Positions 1 to 6,464 of a stretch of 9,183 nucleotides of DNA are shown here, piece by piece. Every line of letters starts with the position of its first letter. The first letter of the stretch is position 1. Origin of the DNA: Acidimicrobiales bacterium (lineage in GTDB: Bacteria > Actinomycetota > Acidimicrobiia > Acidimicrobiales > JABEUL01); NCBI GenBank assembly GCA_027451605.1, contig DAIDJA010000056.1, positions 1 through 9,183 of the forward strand, written 5' to 3'. A program made the translations under genes and the position numbers. The notes below the pieces were generated by a model that did no database searches, was not told the DNA's origin, and saw nothing but the letters and a program-made list of their open reading frames with translations.

Positions 1-707
1 CCATTCACGTAAGATCCCTTTGGAGAGACAATAAACGAGATGACTTCAGCGACCTCAGTGGGATTACCTATTCTACCTAACGGTATTAACGACTTCATCT
101 CTTCAACTCTCTTTTCACCTGCGGATCGAAGCATGTCGGTATCAATCGCCCCGGGGGCAATTACATTTGCCGTAATATTACGCATTGAAATTTCACGTGA
201 AATAGATCTTGCCATGCCGAGCATTGCCGATTTGGAGGCACTGTAACTAACTTGCCCGGGAGAACCCATAAAGCCAACAACGGATGACACAAAAACTATT
301 CTTCCGAAATGTGCCTTTATCATTGCCGGTATCGCCCGCCTGACTGTCATGTAGGCCGAATTTAAGTTTGAATCGATCACCTTTTTAAAATCGTCGTCCT
401 TATGCCTGAGTATGAGCTGATCTTTTGTAATGCCTGCGCAACAAATCACAGTGAGAGGATTTCCATGGAGCTCCTTAGCCTGCGTAAATAATGAGTCAAG
501 TTGGTTGGAATCGGTGACGTCACATTTTATGGCGTTTACGTTTTGGTGTTCGAATATAATATCAGTGGGTTCCGTGGAGTTGAACGTTGAGATTACTACA
601 TTGTTCACGTCTGATGAGAGTAGCCTTACCGCCTCCAATCCTATTCCTCTATTTCCTCCGGTTACCAAAATTATATTTCGGTCTTCAGTTGCTTTATTCG
701 TATCCAA
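1..707 (-). CDS. fabG: 3-oxoacyl-ACP reductase FabG (C-terminus cut off by window edge)
   Basis: NADPH-dependent reductase of type II fatty-acid synthesis, converting 3-oxoacyl-ACP to 3-hydroxyacyl-ACP in the cytosol. It is a classical short-chain dehydrogenase. Visible motifs are the Rossmann loop TGGNRGIG (residues 16-23), a catalytic-tetrad Asn (about N114, in DSNL), Ser (S142, in VSSVVG), and Tyr/Lys in YSASK (Y155, K159), followed by IAPGAIDTDM (183-192). The stretches GITKDQLILR and GRIGNPTEVA are typical of FabG rather than other dehydrogenases. The usual NNAG motif reads CCAG (89-92). About 235 residues are present; only roughly the last 10-15, with the terminal VDGG-type segment, should be missing. 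The start is TTG at 707: an in-frame TAA (the fabH stop) lies two codons upstream and no ATG precedes the cofactor motif. It follows fabH by 6 nt and is almost certainly co-transcribed with it. Confidence 0.88.
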   Translation of the reverse strand, partial: MDTNKATEDRNIILVTGGNRGIGLEAVRLLSSDVNNVVISTFNSTEPTDIIFEHQNVNAIKCDVTDSNQLDSLFTQAKELHGNPLTVICCAGITKDQLILRHKDDDFKKVIDSNLNSAYMTVRRAIPAMIKAHFGRIVFVSSVVGFMGSPGQVSYSASKSAMLGMARSISREISMRNITANVIAPGAIDTDMLRSAGEKRVEEMKSLIPLGRIGNPTEVAEVISFIVSPKGSYVN

Positions 708-713
708 TTTAAA

Positions 714-1637
714 TTATCCCCATTTCAGCAGTGCACTACCCCATGTCATTCCGGCCCCGAACCCTGTCATTAGGACTAAATCGCCGGCTTTGAGGCGATT
801 TTTCTTTATGGCATCAACAAGGGCCAGAGGAATTGACGCAGATGAAGTGTTTCCGGTTTCTTCAATGACAGAAGCACATCTTTCGTATGGTATCTTAAGT
901 CGATCGCACAAAGTGTCCATAATCCGTTGATTGGCTTGGTGGGGAACAAGTAATTTGATGTCTGCCATCGTATATCCGGACTCTTCGATAACTTTTGTAG
1001 TACTTTTTTCGGCGGCCCTTACAGCTCTTTTAAAAACTTCCTTACCGTTCATTTTAAGGTAACCGCCTAAATCACAGTATAAGATTTCTTCTAAATTTCC
1101 GTCTACTTGGAGATCGAATCCCAAAAGACAGTCATCTGCGTCCGACGGTGAAATAATCAAAGAGCCGGCGCCGTCGGCCAAAAGGATGGCCGTAGACCGA
1201 TCTGTCATGTCGGTAATTCGAGACAGCGTATCCGACCCGACAATTACAATTGGTTTGTTCATCGACTTAACAAGCTGGTGTCCAACTACGAATGAATAGA
1301 TAAAACCTGCACACGCCGCATTTATGTCAAAGGCAAATCCCGATATACCCAAATTCTTATGGATCAATGCAGATGTTCCTGGTGTTGTTTTGTCCGGAGT
1401 TGTGGTTGCCAAAATCAAACCTCCATAGGAGTCCAAGTCTAGGTCTGCAACCTTTAGCGCTTCGGATACCGCAGTCGTTGCAAGGGATTCCGTTGATCCC
1501 CCCAAATGCCTCTGTCTTATTCCGGTCCGCTCTATTATCCAATCGTTATTGGTATCCAGTACTTTTTCGAGGTCAAAGTTGGTAACAACCTTATCCGGTA
1601 AACTCATTCCCCAACCTACTATCGATGTTCCACTCAT
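714..1637 (-). CDS. fabH: Beta-ketoacyl-ACP synthase III FabH
   Basis: Condensing enzyme that starts fatty-acid chains by joining an acyl-CoA primer to malonyl-ACP. The complete Cys-His-Asn triad is visible: Cys109 in NAACAGF, His233 in PHQANQRI and Asn263 in ETGNTSSASIPLAL. Other FabH hallmarks are WIIERTGIRQRH near residue 33, LADGAGS at 153-159 and the C-terminal GFGAGMTWGSALLKW. At 307 aa it is slightly shorter than the usual 315-330, with no sign of truncation. The ATG at 1637 places the normal N-terminal strand (TSIVGWGMSLP) directly at the start; the upstream ribosome site is weak (AAAGAA). It follows fabD after a 182-nt gap that carries a candidate promoter, and its stop lies 6 nt before the fabG start. 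Primer preference (acetyl versus branched acyl) cannot be read from the sequence. Confidence 0.94.
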   Translation of the reverse strand: MSGTSIVGWGMSLPDKVVTNFDLEKVLDTNNDWIIERTGIRQRHLGGSTESLATTAVSEALKVADLDLDSYGGLILATTTPDKTTPGTSALIHKNLGISGFAFDINAACAGFIYSFVVGHQLVKSMNKPIVIVGSDTLSRITDMTDRSTAILLADGAGSLIISPSDADDCLLGFDLQVDGNLEEILYCDLGGYLKMNGKEVFKRAVRAAEKSTTKVIEESGYTMADIKLLVPHQANQRIMDTLCDRLKIPYERCASVIEETGNTSSASIPLALVDAIKKNRLKAGDLVLMTGFGAGMTWGSALLKWG

Positions 1638-1680
1638 GTTGTAATTCTTTCTAAATATTGACGTTTAAGCCGCACGTACC

Positions 1681-1709
1681 CAATAAATTCTTTTTAATAA
1701 TTGTGTCAA
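1681..1709 (-). promoter_or_regulatory. Candidate promoter for fabH-fabG
   Basis: A perfect -35 hexamer TTGACA lies on the minus strand at 1709-1704. The -10 is poor: TTTATT at 16-nt spacing (1687-1682) or TTATTG at 17 nt (1686-1681). It sits about 45-70 nt upstream of the fabH ATG, in the 182-nt gap after fabD. That gap is long for an operon and would allow fabH-fabG to be expressed separately from fabD. The consensus -35 is seen; promoter activity is inferred. Confidence 0.38.
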
Positions 1710-1819
1710 AGTTTCAAATTGTTAACGATATCATTTTATTTAACTGTTCGTAACATAATTTAATGTTTTTACTATTCAAGATTAAGGTTTGTGGTATGTA
1801 ACTTAAGCCTTGGATTGCC

Positions 1820-3061
1820 TCAGTCCGAACTTACCATCCAAAACAGCGGTTCACCTCGCTCGACACGTCTGGTAGGGATTGCCAATAGGCCTTTAAGGGT
1901 TCCTTTGAAGGGAGAAAGTATAGGCAGATCATCTACTTTGCCTATCTGATCACCTACTTGAAGCATAACTAAATTCTTAAGGATTTTTTCAAATGGAATA
2001 TTTGGATTCTTATTTTCGAATTCAAAATATTCACTTGCATAAAATATACCTGAGGCCGGAGATAAAATAACCCGCATTTTCGTGTGAAGAGCTTCCCCAA
2101 GAGTTCGATGTTTAGGATCATCATCTAAGTTTTTGATCGCAGGGTTAGTCAATTGAAGTAGCTTATCAAGATCTTCAGGTGTTTCTATCGAAATAGAATT
2201 TACTTCTTTTAGACAGGGCTCTCTTTTGGCCAGTCCCGACAAAACTGTACCCGGACCCAATTCAACAAGCGATCCCACGTTCATTTCAGCTAGTTTAGCC
2301 ATAGTCTGTCTCCATCTAACACGTGACGTCAATTGAGCGGACTCAAGAACGAAGAAATCTTGTGCATTTGAGTGGGGAAGTGCATCGACGTTAGTTATTA
2401 CCGGTATTTCGGCTTGTCTAAATTCGATGGACTTTAAAGATTCAACGAGTGCATCTTTTGCGCTGAGCATTAATCGGGAGTGGAAAGCACCACCGACTTG
2501 AAGTTTTACGGTTTTTTTGGCGCCAAGGTTCTTAAGATGCAAAATTGCGGAATCAAGTTCCTCAATCGGACCTGAAATTACTATCTGACCGCTTGAATTA
2601 TCGTTTGCTACTACGCAATCTATTCCTGCAAGCGAGCATGCAATTTCAGCAGTTGAAAGATCGGAACCCAAAACGGCTGCCATCGTACCTGTTGTTTTAT
2701 TAGTGGCTCTCTTCATCGCGGTTCCTCTAACCTGAACGAGTTTTAGACCGTCTTGAAATGAAATCGCACCGCTTGCAACCAAAGCCGTATATTCACCCAA
2801 GCTGTGACCGGCAACTACTACGGGATCAAAACCCATTCTTTCAACTGCGTCTAAGACCACCAATGATTGAAGAAATGTGGCCATTTGCGCATTTTCAGTG
2901 CTGGTAAGTTCTTCGATGGGGGCCTTCAAAAGAAGATATTCCATATCTTGACCCAAAATTGCCGACGCTTCCCCTACAAGATCAAACGCAGGATGTGATA
3001 CCCACGATTTTCCCATTCCTGATTTCTGAGACCCCTGCCCGGGGAATACAAATCCTAACAT
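1820..3061 (-). CDS. fabD: Malonyl-CoA:ACP transacylase FabD with a degenerate biotin-carrier-like C-terminal domain
   Basis: Transfers malonyl from CoA to acyl carrier protein to supply the elongation steps of fatty-acid synthesis. Residues 1 to about 302 are a normal FabD core: FPGQGSQ (6-12), nucleophile Ser87 in GHSLGEYTAL, Arg112, His194 in GAFHS, and ELGPGTVLSGL (267-277). At 413 aa it is about 100 longer than the usual 305-320. The extra part has a polar linker (about 303-327) and then a segment resembling the AccB biotin-carrier domain: SPASGIFYAS (334-343) recalls AccB SPMVGTFYRS, and VGDQIGKVDDLPILSPF (369-385) followed by GTLKGLLA and VERGEPLFWM matches the second half of that fold. 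The AMKM turn bearing the biotinyl lysine is shortened to DDLP, so it cannot be biotinylated in the usual way. The start is ATG 3061 with a GGA-containing site about 8 nt upstream. The core call is firm; the extension is inferred from pattern only. Confidence 0.93.
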   Translation of the reverse strand: MLGFVFPGQGSQKSGMGKSWVSHPAFDLVGEASAILGQDMEYLLLKAPIEELTSTENAQMATFLQSLVVLDAVERMGFDPVVVAGHSLGEYTALVASGAISFQDGLKLVQVRGTAMKRATNKTTGTMAAVLGSDLSTAEIACSLAGIDCVVANDNSSGQIVISGPIEELDSAILHLKNLGAKKTVKLQVGGAFHSRLMLSAKDALVESLKSIEFRQAEIPVITNVDALPHSNAQDFFVLESAQLTSRVRWRQTMAKLAEMNVGSLVELGPGTVLSGLAKREPCLKEVNSISIETPEDLDKLLQLTNPAIKNLDDDPKHRTLGEALHTKMRVILSPASGIFYASEYFEFENKNPNIPFEKILKNLVMLQVGDQIGKVDDLPILSPFKGTLKGLLAIPTRRVERGEPLFWMVSSD

Positions 3062-3085
3062 ATCTGTCCAATCTTTGAATCTCTA

Positions 3086-3114
3086 AATATACTGATACTG
3101 TATTGATTACCGTA
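3086..3114 (-). promoter_or_regulatory. Weak candidate promoter for fabD
   Basis: On the minus strand TATATT (3091-3086) would serve as a -10 element about 25 nt upstream of the fabD ATG. The hexamer 18 nt further upstream (TTACGG) is a poor -35. Position relative to fabD is the main support. Confidence 0.25.
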
Positions 3115-3200
3115 AGTTTTTGAGCTGATTAATAAGAGTGCTATTCGTCTGTCGAGCAGATTGAAAGTTGGCTCCACAAAATCCCCTTTTGAATATTAGG

Positions 3201-3218
3201 AACTACGTAACGGTAGTT
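3201..3218. repeat. Small inverted repeat between tRNA-Leu and fabD
   Basis: AACTAC (3201-3206) and GTAGTT (3213-3218) are perfect inverted arms around a 6-nt loop. The repeat lies in the 218-nt gap between the tRNA gene and fabD, which has no credible reading frame. There is no T-run beside it, so it is not an obvious terminator. Its function is unknown. Confidence 0.4.
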
Positions 3219-3238
3219 TAACTGTTTTCTGCTACGGA

Positions 3239-3270
3239 TTTTTAAAAAATCACCGTAATTTTTTAAAAAA
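3239..3270. repeat. Two T5-6/A6 tracts spaced 21 bp, just downstream of the tRNA
   Basis: TTTTTAAAAAA at 3239-3249 and TTTTTTAAAAAA at 3259-3270 are self-complementary tracts whose centres are 21 bp apart, two helical turns. On the minus strand the second supplies a T6 run starting 10 nt after the tRNA 3' end and may act as its transcription end, although no GC-rich hairpin precedes it apart from the tRNA itself. Confidence 0.45.
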
Positions 3271-3279
3271 GTCTTGAGT

Positions 3280-3366
3280 TGGTGCCCGGGGCGGGACTCG
3301 AACCCGCACATCTGCAAAGATAACGGATTTTGAGTCCGCCGCGTATACCAATTTCGCCACCCGGGC
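3280..3366 (-). tRNA. tRNA-Leu (anticodon CAA)
   Basis: An 87-nt class II tRNA with all arms visible on the minus strand. The acceptor stem GCCCGGG pairs with CCCGGGC, followed by discriminator A and an encoded CCA (3282-3280). The T arm is GCGGG-TTCGAGT-CCCGC. The anticodon stem GCGGA/TCCGT encloses loop CTCAAAA with anticodon CAA (plus-strand positions 3330-3332), which reads the leucine codon UUG. The long variable arm contains stem ATCT/AGAT around TTGC, as expected for leucine tRNAs. It lies upstream of fabD on the same strand. No convincing promoter could be picked out in front of it. Confidence 0.97.
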
Positions 3367-3440
3367 ATATTTCCCAGAACTAAGTTTTTTGAATTGTAAC
3401 TTTTATTCATTCTAAGTTTAATTCATATCAGCTTTTGTAT

Positions 3441-3470
3441 TTGACCAATTGGAAGCTGTTGACGTATATT
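3441..3470 (+). promoter_or_regulatory. Candidate promoter for the ECF transporter leader
   Basis: TTGACC (3441-3446) and TATATT (3465-3470) are separated by 18 nt and are close to the vegetative consensus. Transcription would begin near 3477 and give a leader of about 350 nt before the TTG start at 3825. The spacing and hexamers are visible; use as a promoter is inferred. A second possible -10, TAGAAT at 3792-3797, would instead give a very short leader. Confidence 0.42.
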
Positions 3471-3526
3471 ACAACGTTAAATTTCGGTTTGATCATTGAC
3501 TTAGATCTTAATAATCTGCTTAGCCA

Positions 3527-3569
3527 TATACTCTATTAAAATTAAGGCAGCGAATTTTAATAGAGTATA
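3527..3569. repeat. Perfect 17-bp inverted repeat with 9-nt loop
   Basis: TATACTCTATTAAAATT (3527-3543) is the exact reverse complement of 3553-3569, with loop AAGGCAGCG between. Each arm has only three G or C bases (two C in the left, two G in the right plus none internal to the AT core), and no T-run follows, so it is not a standard intrinsic terminator. The outer end of each arm reads TATACT on its own strand, which resembles a -10 element. It could be an RNA hairpin in the leader, a bidirectional AT-rich end signal, or a repressor operator; the sequence does not decide between them. Confidence 0.85.
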
Positions 3570-3720
3570 AATTTGATATTAAAATTGTTCGGCTGCTTAA
3601 ACAAAAAGCTGTGGCTGCGAAAGAGAGCTATTTCTCTCGGTCAAGATGTTAAAAATATAAAAAATACTGCGACCCAAGTTAGTTTAAGAGCTATTTGGGT
3701 AGTCGGTTGATGTGACTATT

Positions 3721-3754
3721 TTCGTTTGTAAGCTTATGGACATTTGCAGACGAA
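3721..3754 (+). promoter_or_regulatory. Candidate antiterminator stem
   Basis: TTCGTTTG (3721-3728) pairs with CAGACGAA (3747-3754) over 8 bp including one G-U pair. It uses bases 3747-3749, which are also needed by the following terminator-like hairpin, so the two cannot form together. The pairing is seen in the sequence; the switching role is inferred. Confidence 0.33.
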
Positions 3755-3772
3755 CTATACCTGAAATGTTTT
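3740..3772 (+). terminator. Weak terminator-like hairpin (candidate attenuator)
   Basis: ACATTT (3740-3745) and CAG (3747-3749) pair with CTG (3761-3763) and AAATGT (3764-3769), giving 9 bp with one bulged G. T3769 also begins the tail TTTT (3769-3772). It is AT-rich with a short T-run, so weak as a stand-alone terminator, but it lies 52 nt before the transporter start and overlaps an alternative stem, as an attenuator would. Confidence 0.33.
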
Positions 3773-3824
3773 AAATAGTAAGCTAAGAGTTTAGAATTTC
3801 GATATCCAGATAGCAAAGAAACAG

Positions 3825-6464
3825 TTGTCCCAAACGCCAAATCTCAACAAATATCGTACTAAAAAGGTACAGCCCCTAACTATAATTGAGGTCGCCGAAG
3901 CGGCACTTTTGGGGGATCTGGCCTTGGGTCTTCAACTTATCGGTTGGTTCATCTCAATCGGGGCTTTGATTCAGTGGTTTTCTGTAATTCCGTTTGCCTT
4001 GATAACGGTAAGACACCGAAAAAGAGCTACATATTTTGCGATGTCTTCAGGCATTGGCATATCGATATTAATTGGCGGTGCCACATTGGCACTGCAAATC
4101 TTTTTAGCCGGGGTTTTAGGCGCTGCAATTGGAACTGCATTCGTTAAGAATCGTAACTTTGTTTATAGTACTCTTATAACTATATTTAAAGGGGCAATCC
4201 CGGTAGCCATAATCGGAGATCTATTGCTCTTTATATTTTCTAAGGCTCGTCAACTTACAATCAATCAGATTAAGGTCGTCTGGGTAGGAATAGGAAATAT
4301 CTTTAAGGCGGTAGGTAGCTATTTGAAAAAACATCCTGCTGCGCCAAAAAAAGGTTCGTCTAATGTCTTTATCGGCTTTATTCATAGCCTTGGAGCTACG
4401 ATATATAGATTTTCAATATATTTTGAAGATTTAATAAGGTGGATTACGTCACACTGGTATTATCTTTTTCCGCTATCGATAATCTTGTCGATGATAATTG
4501 TAGCCGTTGCGATGGATTTTATCAGTCGACCGATTTTAAAGTTAGTTCTAAAAAATTTGAGGAAACCGGCGGTCGATTTCAAAACAGACGGTGAATTTAA
4601 TATTGATTTTGAGGACCAAATTAAAACGCATCAAGAAAAGTCATTAGATCTTGGGCAAAATGTTAAAAAGGGTACCGGCATTGTTTCACCGGTGCCAATC
4701 AGCTTGACTAACGTAAGCTTCGGTTATGCTGGCAGCGCTGATTTAGCGGTAAAAGATATTAATTTGGAGATCAGCCCCGGCCAGTTTGTCGGTATAGTCG
4801 GCCAGAATGGCTCCGGAAAATCAACTTTAGGAAAGATCATAATCGGTATGAGTCCTACCAAAGGCAATGTAACAAGAGAGGGTCTTGTAGGCTTGGGCAG
4901 GGTGGATGGAACTTCGGTTATTTTTCAGCGTCCGGAATCTCAAGTTTTGGGTTCAATGGTAGAAGATGACGTAGTTTGGGGACTTGATGAAAAGGTTGCC
5001 GTAGATACCGATATTGATGAGATATTGAAACAAGTTGGATTAGACGGTTTCAGAAAACGTGAGACATCCCAGCTTTCCGGAGGTGAACTTCAGCGGCTGG
5101 CCCTGGCTTCGGCTCTTGCACGTAAACCTAGGTTACTGGTTTCGGATGAATCTACCGCCTTATTGGATCCGAAAGGTAGGCAACAGATTTTAAAGTTGTT
5201 GCAGGAAATTTCCGCTTCGGGAACGGCAGTCGTTCATATTTCTCATCTTCTAAACGAGCTCGACTTTATGGATGAAATATTTTTGATTGAAGATGGCAAG
5301 ATTGCAGAAGTGTTTGAAGGCAGTCAGGCTAAGAAATATCGTGAGTCTCTGGAATCTCATACTAATATATTGCCGCTTTACAAAGCTGAAGACGACAATG
5401 CCGAATTAGAATCGACATTTCCTCATATGTCATTTTTGGGACTTTCGGGTTCTACCGTAGGAGACTATCCTCAAGATGAAATGTCGACGAGAAAATTCAA
5501 GCCCGATTATGAAAGCCTATTGAAAATATCTGCGGGGACCGATTCGTTAAAGGTTCGTAGCGGTCAGGTTGCCGATGAAAGTTATAACTTTGTAAGTAAG
5601 TTGGCTGAGGATAGCCCAATCGTGGAGTTGGAAGATTTGGGACACGTATATCTTTCAAAGACTCCGTGGGAGAATAGGGCATTGGATAAAATTAATCTTA
5701 AAATTTATCGTGGCGATTCCACCATGTTGGTTGGAGAAAATGGTTCAGGTAAAACTACCCTGTCATGGATTCTATCCGGGCTAATAGTTCCAACCGAAGG
5801 CAAAATTACTTGGTCTAATTATGGTTTGACCAACCAAGGCGGGGCGGCTAAGGATGGGATTTTGATTGAAGCCAGTAAAACCACAAAATTAAATTCCGAC
5901 ACCGAAGATTTTTCTAAAATTGGGGTTGCAAAGCTCGATTTTAAGAGAAAGATCGAAAATAAGAAGAATAGCCGTAACAATGTAGTCAACTCTGACAATG
6001 TAACGTCTGCAATAGTATTTCAACATTCGGTATTCCAGTTGACAGAAAGAGATGTAAAAGGCAGCGTTAAACCGATAATAATTCTCGACAATATGTCAGC
6101 AGACGACCTTGTCGGTGCATGTCTTGCAGCCGTTGGCTTTAGTGATTCCAAAATGTTGAACAGGTCAATTTATGAATTGTCGGGCGGGGAAATTAAAAGG
6201 GTTGCTATCGCATCGGTCCTGGCACTGATGCCGAAACTTATAATATTTGATGAACCTTTGGCCGGTCTGGATTTTAGCTCTAAGTTTAAGGTGCGGGCTA
6301 TTATTGAATCACTTTCAGAAATGGGGATCGCCACGATTGTGGTTTCTCACGATTACGACGAGATTTTGCCAGTGTGTAAGAGAGTTATCCAACTGGGCGA
6401 CGGGCAGATAGTTTATGACGGTTCAAGCGAAGTGTGGGCACAAAGTAAAGCGGGTCTTATATGA
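3825..6464 (+). CDS. ECF transporter fusion: membrane S component plus two EcfA-type ATPases
   Basis: Single 879-aa chain for an energy-coupling-factor importer at the cytoplasmic membrane. Residues about 15-242 hold roughly six hydrophobic segments; the pattern LTIIEVAEAALLG...VIPFALITVRHRKRA recalls DUF2232/YybS-type S components. ATPase 1 (about 290-500): Walker A GQNGSGKST (326-334), Q368, signature LSGGELQR (417-424), Walker B ending D441-E442, switch H474. ATPase 2 (about 598-870): Walker A GENGSGKTT (637-645), Q733, LSGGEIKR (785-792), D809-E810, H842. Both sites appear catalytically complete. A hydrophilic linker of about 95 aa joins the ATPases, and ATPase 2 has roughly 40 extra polar residues between Walker A and the Q-loop. 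S-A-A fusions are known in actinobacteria (Mycobacterium Rv2326c type). The start is TTG 3825: an in-frame TAG lies 11 codons upstream and no clear ribosome site is seen. The substrate is unknown. Confidence 0.9.
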   Translation: MSQTPNLNKYRTKKVQPLTIIEVAEAALLGDLALGLQLIGWFISIGALIQWFSVIPFALITVRHRKRATYFAMSSGIGISILIGGATLALQIFLAGVLGAAIGTAFVKNRNFVYSTLITIFKGAIPVAIIGDLLLFIFSKARQLTINQIKVVWVGIGNIFKAVGSYLKKHPAAPKKGSSNVFIGFIHSLGATIYRFSIYFEDLIRWITSHWYYLFPLSIILSMIIVAVAMDFISRPILKLVLKNLRKPAVDFKTDGEFNIDFEDQIKTHQEKSLDLGQNVKKGTGIVSPVPISLTNVSFGYAGSADLAVKDINLEISPGQFVGIVGQNGSGKSTLGKIIIGMSPTKGNVTREGLVGLGRVDGTSVIFQRPESQVLGSMVEDDVVWGLDEKVAVDTDIDEILKQVGLDGFRKRETSQLSGGELQRLALASALARKPRLLVSDESTALLDPKGRQQILKLLQEISASGTAVVHISHLLNELDFMDEIFLIEDGKIAEVFEGSQAKKYRESLESHTNILPLYKAEDDNAELESTFPHMSFLGLSGSTVGDYPQDEMSTRKFKPDYESLLKISAGTDSLKVRSGQVADESYNFVSKLAEDSPIVELEDLGHVYLSKTPWENRALDKINLKIYRGDSTMLVGENGSGKTTLSWILSGLIVPTEGKITWSNYGLTNQGGAAKDGILIEASKTTKLNSDTEDFSKIGVAKLDFKRKIENKKNSRNNVVNSDNVTSAIVFQHSVFQLTERDVKGSVKPIIILDNMSADDLVGACLAAVGFSDSKMLNRSIYELSGGEIKRVAIASVLALMPKLIIFDEPLAGLDFSSKFKVRAIIESLSEMGIATIVVSHDYDEILPVCKRVIQLGDGQIVYDGSSEVWAQSKAGLI

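Larger units (their letters stand above)
3477..3824 (+). promoter_or_regulatory. Long structured candidate leader of the ECF transporter operon
   Basis: These 348 bases have no credible protein gene but several complementary segments: the 17-bp inverted repeat at 3527-3569; GAGAG/CTCTC with loop CTATTT near 3623-3638; ACCCAAG/TTTGGGT (3672-3678 with 3694-3700) with an inner TAG/CTA pair; and two competing stems at 3721-3769. The 10-mer AGAGCTATTT occurs twice (3624-3633 and 3687-3696). ECF transporter genes are often controlled by riboswitches, so a cis-acting RNA is a reasonable reading. I do not recognise the conserved boxes of TPP, cobalamin or FMN aptamers. The structures are visible by complementarity; the regulatory role is inferred. 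Confidence 0.4.

Noticed and set aside
40..246. 68-aa plus-strand reading frame
   Set aside because: Antisense shadow of fabG with no recognisable features.
430..930. 166-aa plus-strand reading frame
   Set aside because: It is antisense to the ends of fabH and fabG, which have strong motif support; the peptide shows no domain.
1731..1754. GTTAACGA / TTCGTAAC imperfect inverted repeat as an operator in the fabD-fabH gap
   Set aside because: The arms match only with a bulge in very AT-rich DNA, so this is not distinguishable from chance.
3141..3410. 89-aa reading frame on the minus strand
   Set aside because: It runs straight through the tRNA-Leu gene; its MPGWRNWYTRRTQNPLSL segment is translated tRNA, a well-known artefact.
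3672..3700. ACCCAAG/TTTGGGT hairpin as an intrinsic terminator
   Set aside because: No T-run follows the stem; it is kept only as part of the structured leader.
3477..3824. Known riboswitch (TPP, cobalamin, FMN, SAM, c-di-GMP)
   Set aside because: None of the conserved boxes of these aptamers could be recognised by eye; an Rfam scan would be decisive.
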